This document shows positions 55,029-62,876 of a stretch of 64,000 bases of DNA, in pieces. Below the pieces are notes generated by a model, which searched no databases, had not been told where the DNA came from, and saw only the letters and a list, made by a program, of their open reading frames with translations. A program made the translations under genes and the position numbers. Each line of letters begins with the position of its first letter. Position 1 is the first letter of the stretch. This DNA is from Streptomyces sp. B3I8 (GTDB taxonomy: Bacteria; Actinomycetota; Actinomycetes; Streptomycetales; Streptomycetaceae), in NCBI RefSeq assembly GCF_030816915.1, contig NZ_JAUSYN010000002.1:3113501-3177500 (forward strand), in the 5' to 3' direction.

Positions 55029-55610
55029 ATGAACCACGCACAGCTCACCGCGCTCGGCCGGGCCCTGCGCGTGCTCGGGGAGCACGGGGAGGCGCTGGGC
55101 GCCGACACGCCGGACGCCAAGCTGCACGAGGCCAAGGACGATCTGAAGCGCGCGCTCGACCTGCTGGAGGAGAGCATCAGCGGGGACCGGCCCACCACGC
55201 GGTGCGCCGAGCATCCGACCGGGCCCGTCGACAAGGACGCGCCCGATCTGTGCCTGCTGTGCGAGACGCGGCGCCGGGCCGCCCGGCGCGCCGAGTACGA
55301 CGGCGGCGGACCTCGCCGGGCGGGGGTCGGCCCCGGGGAGCGCGTCCCGTCCCGGTACGGCACGCGGGAGGACCGGCCGCAGCCGCAGCAGCGCTGGCTG
55401 CCCGAGGCGTGGAACGGGCAGGAGTGGCAGCTGTGCGGCACCCCGCGCCGGGACCGGCGCGAGGCGGAGCTGTACCTCGACGCGCAGCGCCGGGGACCCC
55501 GCCCGGCGATGGCGTACCGGCTGGTGCACGAGTTCACCGACTACGAGGTGCTGCGCGTGTGGGGCCGGCCGGTGCGTGTCGACATCGAGCCGATGGGCGG
55601 GGGCCTGTGA
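55029..55610 (+). CDS. hypothetical protein with Cys pairs
   Basis: A 193-residue soluble protein. A helical N-terminus (LGRALRVLGEHGEALGADTPDAKLHEAKDDLKRALDLLEE) is followed by CAEHPTG...DLCLLCETRRR, a possible zinc site, and WLPEAWNGQEWQLCGTPRRDRREAELYLD. No known family is recognised. The ribosome site is weak. Codon use fits the surroundings. Confidence 0.65.
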   Translation: MNHAQLTALGRALRVLGEHGEALGADTPDAKLHEAKDDLKRALDLLEESISGDRPTTRCAEHPTGPVDKDAPDLCLLCETRRRAARRAEYDGGGPRRAGVGPGERVPSRYGTREDRPQPQQRWLPEAWNGQEWQLCGTPRRDRREAELYLDAQRRGPRPAMAYRLVHEFTDYEVLRVWGRPVRVDIEPMGGGL

Positions 55611-55656
55611 CCGGTCGCGGTCGTCCGGGCGGCGGCCCCCGCCGTCCCGCCCGCGG

Positions 55657-56808
55657 TCAGTGCAGGGTCTTCGCGGCGGCCGCGTCGTAGGGGGCCAGTT
55701 CGTCGAAGCGGCCCGTGAGCACCTTCCGCGCCCACTCGGGGTCCTGGAGCAGCGCGCGGCCGACGGCGACGAGGTCGAACTCGTCGCGCTCCATGCGGTC
55801 CAGGAGTTCGTCGATGTTCTTGACGGGGGCGCCCTCGCCCTTGAAGGAGCGGGCGAAGTCGCCGTCCAGTCCGACCGAGCCGACGGTGATGGCGGGCCTG
55901 CCGGTGAGCTTCTTCGACCAGCCCGCGAGGTTGAGGTCCGAGCCGTCGAACTCGGGCAGCCAGTAGCGCCGGGTGGAGGCGTGGAAGGCGTCCACCCCGG
56001 CCTCGGCGAGCGGTGTGAGGATCGCCTCCAGCTCCTGGGGCGTCCCGGCGAGCCGCGCGTCGTAGCTGTCGGCCTTCCACTGCGAGTAGCGGAAGATGAC
56101 CGGGAACTCCGGCGACACCCGCGCCCGAACCGCCTCGACGATCTCCACCGCGAACTTCGCGCGGGCCACCGGGTCGCCGCCGTAGGCGTCGGTGCGGCGG
56201 TTGGTGTGCTCCCACAGGAACTGGTCGATGAGGTAGCCGTGGGCGCCGTGCAGTTCGACGCCGTCGAAGCCGATGCGCTCGGCGGCGGCGGCCGCGTCGG
56301 CGAACGCGGCGATGACGTCGTCCAGGTCCTGCCGGGTCATCGCCCGGCCGGTGGCCTCGGCCTCGCCGCCGCGCAGACCGGAGGGGCCGACGGCGGGGGC
56401 GTCCGGGAAGGGCGGACGGCCCTGCTCACGGACCATGCCGACGTGCCAGAGCTGCGGCACGATCGTGCCGCCCGCCCCGTGCACCGCGTCGGCGACCTCC
56501 GCCCAGCCCGCGAGCTGCTCCTCGCCGTGGAACCGGGGGACGCGGTCGCTGATACCGGCGGAGGGGTGGCCGACATAGGTGCCCTCGGTGACGATCAGCC
56601 CGACGCCCGCGGCGGCCCGGCGGGCGTAGTAGGCGCGCACGTCCTCGCCCGGGACGCCGCCCGGGGAGAACATGCGGGTCATCGGCGCCATGACGATGCG
56701 GTTGGGGACGGTCAGGCCGTTCAGGGCGACGGGGCGGGAGAGGATCCGCGCGGCGCGGGAGGCGGAGGTGTCCGCACCGGAGGTGGTGGTGTCGGCGGGG
56801 GCGGTCAT
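55657..56808 (-). CDS. NADH:flavin oxidoreductase (Old Yellow Enzyme family)
   Basis: A 383-residue FMN-dependent TIM-barrel reductase. MAPMTRMFSPGG near residue 41, PQLWHVGM and the ELHGAHGYLIDQFLWEHTNRRTDAYGG active-site signature mark the OYE family; VAVGRALLQDPEWARKV closes the FMN site. It reduces activated C=C bonds with NAD(P)H. GAGGAG lies upstream of the ATG. It sits downstream of groEL, separated by a terminator. Confidence 0.93.
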   Translation of the reverse strand: MTAPADTTTSGADTSASRAARILSRPVALNGLTVPNRIVMAPMTRMFSPGGVPGEDVRAYYARRAAAGVGLIVTEGTYVGHPSAGISDRVPRFHGEEQLAGWAEVADAVHGAGGTIVPQLWHVGMVREQGRPPFPDAPAVGPSGLRGGEAEATGRAMTRQDLDDVIAAFADAAAAAERIGFDGVELHGAHGYLIDQFLWEHTNRRTDAYGGDPVARAKFAVEIVEAVRARVSPEFPVIFRYSQWKADSYDARLAGTPQELEAILTPLAEAGVDAFHASTRRYWLPEFDGSDLNLAGWSKKLTGRPAITVGSVGLDGDFARSFKGEGAPVKNIDELLDRMERDEFDLVAVGRALLQDPEWARKVLTGRFDELAPYDAAAAKTLH

Positions 56809-56968
56809 ACGGGCTCCTCGAGGACGTGGATAAACCGTTCAGTATGTGCACGCGCATGCAATGCGCCCCTTGGTCAATGTCTTGTACGGCCCACGCATTC
56901 CCGTCCGCCCCACCACTGTGACCGCGACCTCCCGAGCCTCCGTGCGGCGCGGGCGCCGAACACGCCGA

Positions 56969-57002
56969 AGGGCGGCACCCCCCGTGCGGGGAGTGCCGCC
57001 CT
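56969..57002 (-). terminator. groEL terminator
   Basis: AGGGCGGCAC (56969-56978) pairs with GTGCCGCCCT (56993-57002), and an inner CCCC/GGGG extends the stem. It lies about 118 bp beyond the groEL stop, in the 311-bp gap 56809-57119. Confidence 0.75.
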
Positions 57003-57119
57003 CTGTCGCACTCGAACGTCGGCGTGTGCCGGCCTGTGCCGGTCCACGACGGCGTGCGTCGGACTTCCTGTCCGGTCCTCGGTGGGCCCGGCCCGGCTGG
57101 AGGCCGGACCCGGAGAGGA

Positions 57120-58847
<1,728 letters not shown>

Positions 58848-58866
58848 TCACCGACCCGGTCCATAG

Positions 58867-58893
58867 TTGTCACTCTCACCTTGTGAGTGCTAA
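58867..58893 (-). promoter_or_regulatory. CIRCE element 1 (HrcA operator)
   Basis: TTGTCACTC-N9-GAGTGCTAA; the consensus is TTAGCACTC-N9-GAGTGCTAA. The right arm is perfect and the left has two mismatches. Nearest to the groEL start, near the expected transcription start. Confidence 0.85.
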
Positions 58894-58899
58894 CGCCAA

Positions 58900-58928
58900 T
58901 GATTAGCACTCACCCCCCGAGAGTGCAA
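58900..58928 (-). promoter_or_regulatory. groEL promoter
   Basis: On the minus strand TTGCAC (58928-58923) and TAATCA (58905-58900) are 17 bp apart. The two boxes fall inside CIRCE element 2, so HrcA binding would block RNA polymerase. Confidence 0.6.
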
Positions 58929-58929
58929 G
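58903..58929 (-). promoter_or_regulatory. CIRCE element 2 (HrcA operator)
   Basis: TTAGCACTC-N9-GAGTGCAAG; the left arm is perfect and the right arm has two mismatches. It is 9 bp from CIRCE element 1 and covers the promoter. Confidence 0.85.
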
Positions 58930-58947
58930 CGCCACCCCGCGGAACCC

Positions 58948-59082
58948 GGACGGACCGGCGGGCCCGCGGGCGCCCGACGCCGCCCCGGTTCCGGACGGAC
59001 CGGCGGGCCCGCGGGCGCCCGACGCCGCCCCGGTTCCGGACAGACCGAAGGGCCCGCGGGCACCCGACGGTGCCCACGAGCC
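58948..59082. repeat. 45-bp tandem repeat, three copies
   Basis: Copies at 58948-58992 and 58993-59037 are identical; the third (59038-59082) is degenerate and carries the terminator of the cold-shock gene. It lies between groEL promoter and csp. An open frame of 60 codons on the minus strand (Arg/Gly repeats) is not convincing as a gene. Confidence 0.85.
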
Positions 59083-59087
59083 CTTCG
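59046..59087 (-). terminator. terminator of the small cold-shock gene
   Basis: CGAAGGGC (59046-59053) pairs with GCCCTTCG (59080-59087), and inside GGGCACC (59058-59064) pairs with GGTGCCC (59069-59075), loop CGAC. About 31 bp downstream of the csp stop. Confidence 0.8.
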
Positions 59088-59117
59088 TTCACGTCGAACT
59101 TTCAGTCGGCGCGCGCG

Positions 59118-59321
59118 TCAGCCGGCAACGCGGACCATGTCCGCCTGCGGCCCCTTCTGACCCTGCGAGATCTCGAACTCGACCCGCTGGCCCTCTTCCA
59201 GAGTGCGGTAACCGTCCATCTGGATCGCGCTGTAGTGGACGAACACATCCGCACCACCGTCGACCGCGATGAAGCCGTACCCCTTCTCCGCGTTGAACCA
59301 CTTGACGGTGCCCTGAGCCAT
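59118..59321 (-). CDS. cold shock protein, CspA type
   Basis: A 67-residue single cold-shock domain: [17 protein letters not shown] (RNP1) and DVFVHYSAI (RNP2). It binds single-stranded RNA/DNA and melts mRNA structure. ATG at 59321 has GGGAG upstream. A 9-bp hairpin starts 30 bases upstream, and the 478-bp upstream region holds several palindromes and is less GC-rich than its surroundings, suggesting an elaborate leader or promoter. Confidence 0.95.
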   Translation of the reverse strand: MAQGTVKWFNAEKGYGFIAVDGGADVFVHYSAIQMDGYRTLEEGQRVEFEISQGQKGPQADMVRVAG

Positions 59322-59350
59322 GCCTAACTCCCCTATTACTGGCCCTTGCA

Positions 59351-59373
59351 CGGATCCGCACTTCGCGGATCCG
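59351..59373 (-). other. leader hairpin of the cold-shock gene
   Basis: CGGATCCGC (59351-59359) and GCGGATCCG (59365-59373) pair perfectly around a 5-nt loop, 30 bases upstream of the start codon. It may act in the mRNA leader. Confidence 0.55.
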
Positions 59374-59510
59374 GGTCAGACCTCACCCCCCAACGGTTGG
59401 GGGCGTGCGCCGGAACGCGTCGACCGCGGCTGAATGTATCTGTCCAACTGCCGTGTGCAACAGGTCAGTCGGACGAGAAATCTGGGCACGACCGGTCGGG
59501 AATGTACGGA

Positions 59511-59609
59511 GAATTCGCTCGAATTCAGGGCAAGTCGGACCGCACAAAAGGCGCATAGGACGCAAAAGCCCTGCACACTTTGGCTACTTCTTGTCGGAAG
59601 CCCGACAAG
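59511..59609. promoter_or_regulatory. palindromes in the AT-richer gap upstream of csp
   Basis: GAATTCG-CT-CGAATTC (59511-59526) is a 16-bp palindrome, and CTTGTCGG (59590-59597) pairs with CCGACAAG (59602-59609). They lie in the gene-free stretch 59322-59799, which has no convincing coding frame. Confidence 0.5.
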
Positions 59610-59674
59610 ATTGCCGTCGCCCGGTCTCGGAAATCCGGGGTGCGTTCCCCAATTGTATCGCGCTCAATCATACA

Positions 59675-59713
59675 GAATTACCCCCTCCGCTTCTCTCGCG
59701 GAGGGGGTAATTC
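59675..59713. terminator. 16-bp perfect hairpin, terminator of the metM-metO transcript
   Basis: GAATTACCCCCTCCGC (59675-59690) pairs perfectly with GCGGAGGGGGTAATTC (59698-59713), 7-nt loop. It lies 87 bp beyond the stop of the sulfur-carrier gene and could work in both directions. Confidence 0.8.
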
Positions 59714-59799
59714 GTTCTACGCTGAGTGATCTGCATTACCGAGGGTAAGGGACGCGGAACGTGGACGCCGTCCGGCGCGTCCCGCCCGCCACGCCCGTC

Positions 59800-60075
59800 T
59801 CAGCCGCCGGCGACCGCGGGGATGATCGACACGCCCGCACCCTGCGGCGTCGCCGTGTCGAGCCCCTGCTCGAAGCGGACGTCGTCGTCGTTGACGTACA
59901 CGTTGACGAAACGGCGCAGCTTGCCCTGGTCGTCCAGGACCCGGGCGGCGATCCCGGTGTGGTTCTTCTCCAGGTCCGCGATGACCTCGCCGAGGGTCGT
60001 GCCCTCGGCGTCGACCTCGGCCTTGCCGCCGGTGTAGGTGCGCAGGATGGTGGGGATGCGAACGGTGACGCTCAT
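59800..60075 (-). CDS. metO: CysO/MoaD-like sulfur-carrier protein (MetO type)
   Basis: A 91-residue ubiquitin-fold protein ending PAVAGG, so the C-terminal Gly can be adenylated and thiocarboxylated. It is strikingly close to Mycobacterium CysO: VTVRIPTILRTYTGGKAEV, RRFVNVYVNDDDVRFEQGLDTAT. Here, however, no cysM lies beside it. It directly follows a threonine-synthase-like gene behind a SAM riboswitch. That is the layout of metM-metO of Streptomyces, where the carrier donates sulfur to O-phosphohomoserine to make homocysteine. Activation would need a MoeZ-like enzyme encoded elsewhere. Confidence 0.85.
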   Translation of the reverse strand: MSVTVRIPTILRTYTGGKAEVDAEGTTLGEVIADLEKNHTGIAARVLDDQGKLRRFVNVYVNDDDVRFEQGLDTATPQGAGVSIIPAVAGG

Positions 60076-60173
60076 GGGGGTGATGACCTCCGGTCGGGTG
60101 CGAGGGTGCCCGTAGGGGGGCGCTGTGGGGAAGGGGGGACGGCCGGTCCTGCCGCGCGAGGGCCGCGCGGGGG

Positions 60174-61493
60174 CTACGCGAGCCCCGCCTCCCGGAAGGA
60201 CTCCAGGGACGGCCGGATCGTCGCGGTGAGCCCCGTGCCCGCCACCGCGTCCAGCGTCTTGAGGCCGTCACCGGTGTTGAGGACGACGGTCGTCAGCGAC
60301 GGGTCGAGCACACCGGCCTCGATCAGCTTGCGCGTGACGCCGACCGTCACACCGCCGGCGGTCTCCGCGAAGATGCCCTCGGTCCGCGCCAGCAGCCGGA
60401 TCGCGTCGACGATCGCCTCGTCGTTCACGTCCTCCACCGCACCGCCCGTGCGGCGTGCGATGTCCAGCACGTAGGGGCCGTCGGCCGGGTTGCCGATCGC
60501 CAGCGACTTGGCGATCGTGTCCGGCTTCTGCGGCCGTACGACGTCGTGGCCCGCCTTGAACGCGGTCGACACCGGCGAACAGCCCTCCGCCTGGGCGCCG
60601 AAGATCTTGTACGGCCGGTCCTCGACGAGCCCGAGCTCGATCAGCTCCCGCAGCCCCTTGTCGATCTTCGTGAGCTGGGAGCCGGAGGCGATGGGCACCA
60701 CGAGCTGGTCGGGCAGCCGCCAGCCGAGCTGCTCGCAGATCTCGTACGCCAGCGTCTTGGAACCCTCGGCGTAGTACGGCCGCAGGTTGACGTTGACGAA
60801 GCCCCAGCCCTCGCCCGCCGGGTCGCCGATCAGCTCGGAGCAGAAACGGTTCACGTCGTCGTAGTTGCCCTCGATGCCGACGAGCTCGCCGCCGTAGATC
60901 GCGGCCATGACGACCTTGCCCTGCTCCAGGTCGTGCGGGATGAACACGCAGGAGCGGAAGCCGGCCCGGGCGGCGGCGGCACCCACCGCGCCGGCCAGGT
61001 TGCCGGTGGAGGAGCAGGACAGGGTGGTGAAGCCGAAGGCACGGGCGGCCTCGATGGCCTGGGCGACGACGCGGTCCTTGAAGGAGTGCGTCGGGTTGCC
61101 GGAGTCGTCCTTGATGTACAGCCCGCCGGTGACGCCGAGTTCACGGGCCAGGTTGTCGGCCTTGACGAGCTTGGTCCAGCCGGGGTTGATGTTCGGCTTC
61201 GTCGCCACGTCCGCCGGGACGGGCAGCAGCGGGGCGTACCGCCAGATGTTCGCGGGGCCCGCTTCGATGGTCCGGCGCAGTTCCTCGGTGTCGTGACCCG
61301 AGAAGTCGTAGGCGATCTCGAGCGGCCCGAAACATTCCTCGCAGGCGAACACGGGACCGAGCGGCACCCGGTGGCCGCATTCGCGGCAGCTCAGCGCGGC
61401 GGCCGGACCGAGATCGACGGACCCGGTGGCGGAAGGGGCGGAGGTGGCAGAAGTGGTGGAGCCGGTGGTGTCTTCGACAGTCTGCACAGCCAT
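60174..61493 (-). CDS. metM: threonine synthase-like PLP enzyme (ThrC family), probable MetM homocysteine synthase
   Basis: A 439-residue PLP fold-type II enzyme. An N-terminal zinc ribbon (Cys 36, 39, 51, 54: CREC...CEEC) precedes the ThrC body, with the PLP lysine at about residue 139 in HSFKDR and the STGNLAGAVGAAAARAG phosphate loop. Classical annotation is threonine synthase (thrC). Two facts argue for MetM, which makes homocysteine from O-phosphohomoserine: the leader is a SAM-I riboswitch, which controls methionine genes, and the next gene is a thiocarboxylate carrier. No hom or thrB is nearby, as would be expected at a threonine locus. If it is a plain ThrC, SAM control would be unusual. 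Confidence 0.9.
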   Translation of the reverse strand: MAVQTVEDTTGSTTSATSAPSATGSVDLGPAAALSCRECGHRVPLGPVFACEECFGPLEIAYDFSGHDTEELRRTIEAGPANIWRYAPLLPVPADVATKPNINPGWTKLVKADNLARELGVTGGLYIKDDSGNPTHSFKDRVVAQAIEAARAFGFTTLSCSSTGNLAGAVGAAAARAGFRSCVFIPHDLEQGKVVMAAIYGGELVGIEGNYDDVNRFCSELIGDPAGEGWGFVNVNLRPYYAEGSKTLAYEICEQLGWRLPDQLVVPIASGSQLTKIDKGLRELIELGLVEDRPYKIFGAQAEGCSPVSTAFKAGHDVVRPQKPDTIAKSLAIGNPADGPYVLDIARRTGGAVEDVNDEAIVDAIRLLARTEGIFAETAGGVTVGVTRKLIEAGVLDPSLTTVVLNTGDGLKTLDAVAGTGLTATIRPSLESFREAGLA

Positions 61494-61513
61494 GTGAGGC
61501 GAGGCCCTTTCTC

Positions 61514-61672
61514 CTCATCTTCCTCACGACGCATCTCGCCGTGAGACGGATTTGGCACCTTCCCTAGCCGGGAGCCTCGCGGAGTGATCGGGATTGATCA
61601 GCGATCTACGAGTGCCGGCTGGAGGGTTGCCGGGGCTTCATCGGGCCGTTTCCCTCTGCCCCTCTGGATGAG
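61514..61672 (-). promoter_or_regulatory. SAM-I (S-box) riboswitch
   Basis: Read on the minus strand from 61672. P1 CTCATC (61672-61667) pairs with GATGAG (61519-61514). Between them come the conserved blocks AGAGGGGCAGAGGGA, GGCCCGATGAAGCCC and CGGCAACC, a variable arm, then AGGGAAGGTGCCAAATCC and the P4 hairpin CTCACG/CGTGAG. These are the S-box core elements in order and spacing. After P1 only 20 bases remain to the start codon, so control is probably at translation. It lies in the 315-bp gap shared with gpgS. Confidence 0.95.
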
Positions 61673-61808
61673 CGGTATTCGGTTGTGGTGGCGCCGGTGG
61701 CCCCCGGCATGCGACGGCCATCTGCGTTGTTCAAGACTGTAACCGAAGGCCAGGACACTTGGACGAGTCGTCCGTACCGCGAGATGGATCACGAAGGAGC
61801 CACCGACC

Positions 61809-62753
61809 GTGCTGCAGGAAGTCGAGCATTGGCTGAAGGCGCGCTCGTGGTCGGTGGCGGACCGCCCGTTGCAGCAGGTCATGGCCGCCAAGCGGGCCAC
61901 CGGCCAGTCGGTCAGCGTGGTGCTCCCGGCGCTGGACGAGGAGGCGACCGTCGGCGAGATCGTGGCGACGATCCGCCGCGACCTGGTCCGGCGGGTGCCT
62001 CTCGTCGACGAGATCGTGGTCGTCGACTCCGGCTCCACCGACCGCACCGCCGAGGTGGCCGCGGCGGCGGGCGCCCGGGTCGTGCACCGTGACGCGATCC
62101 TGCCGCGCATCCCGGCCCTGCCCGGCAAGGGCGAGGTGCTGTGGCGCTCGCTGCTGGTCACGCGCGGCGACCTCGTCTGCTTCGTCGACGCCGATCTGCG
62201 CGCGTTCTCCTCCGACTTCGTCACCGGCATCGTCGGCCCGCTGCTGACCGACCCCGACGTGCACCTGGTCAAGGCGATGTACGACCGCCCGCTCGCCGGA
62301 GCCGCCGGACAGGGCGGCCGGGTCACCGAGCTGATGGCCCGGCCACTGCTCAACATGCACTGGCCGCTGCTGGCCGGCTTCGTCCAGCCGCTCGGCGGCG
62401 AGTACGCGGCCCGCCGCTCGCTGCTCGAACGGCTCCCGTTCCCGGTCGGCTACGGCGTCGAGCTCGGCATGCTGGTCGACGCGTTGCACACCGTCGGCCT
62501 CGACGCGCTCGCCCAGGTCGACGTCGGCGTACGCCACCACCGCCACCAGGACGGGCAGGCACTGGGCCGCATGGCCGCCGCGATCTACCGCACCGCCCAG
62601 CTCCGTCTGGCCCGCGGCCACCTTCTGCGCCCCGCCCTCACCCAGTTCGAACGCGGCCCGCAGGGCTTCGAGCCGCGCACCCATCCGGTGGACACGGAGG
62701 AGCGCCCGCCGATGACCGAGATCGCGGAGTACGCGGCGGGGAAGGTGGCGTAG
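61809..62753 (+). CDS. gpgS: glucosyl-3-phosphoglycerate synthase
   Basis: A 314-residue GT-A glycosyltransferase (family GT81). VSVVLPALDEEATVGEIV at the nucleotide-sugar site, VVDSGSTDRTAEVA, the metal-binding DADL (LVCFVDADLRAFSSDFV) and GGEYAARRSLLERLPFPVGYGVELG are family marks. It makes glucosyl-3-phosphoglycerate, precursor of glucosylglycerate (an osmolyte) or of methylglucose polysaccharides. GTG at 61809 has AAGGAG upstream. Divergent from the SAM-controlled metM; otsA follows. Confidence 0.92.
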   Translation: MLQEVEHWLKARSWSVADRPLQQVMAAKRATGQSVSVVLPALDEEATVGEIVATIRRDLVRRVPLVDEIVVVDSGSTDRTAEVAAAAGARVVHRDAILPRIPALPGKGEVLWRSLLVTRGDLVCFVDADLRAFSSDFVTGIVGPLLTDPDVHLVKAMYDRPLAGAAGQGGRVTELMARPLLNMHWPLLAGFVQPLGGEYAARRSLLERLPFPVGYGVELGMLVDALHTVGLDALAQVDVGVRHHRHQDGQALGRMAAAIYRTAQLRLARGHLLRPALTQFERGPQGFEPRTHPVDTEERPPMTEIAEYAAGKVA

Positions 62754-62876
62754 GGGGAGGGCGGGGCATGGGCCGGCCGCTTACACCCGTTGTATGCACA
62801 GGTCGTGTGACGGAATCGGTGCGGTGAGGTGTCCGTGCACGTTTGAGGGTTCGGGGGCCGGGCTAGGTTGAGGCGT

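Noticed and set aside
50659..55610. Genomic island or integrated element
   Set aside because: The genes look accessory, but there is no integrase, transposase, tRNA or flanking direct repeat, and base composition does not shift clearly.
58910..59092. 60-codon minus-strand reading frame with Arg/Gly repeats downstream of csp
   Set aside because: It is created by the 45-bp tandem repeat, contains the csp terminator and the groEL operator region, and has no ribosome site.
59405..59710. 100-codon plus-strand frame in the csp upstream region
   Set aside because: Codon third positions are not GC-biased, the product looks random and it ends in the terminator hairpin.
61494..61616. Cobalamin-type riboswitch upstream of the ThrC-like gene
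   Set aside because: The GGGAAGGTGCCAAATCC block first recalled the B12 element, but extending upstream shows the full S-box core (P1, GATGAAGCCC, GGCAACC) and there is no B12 box.
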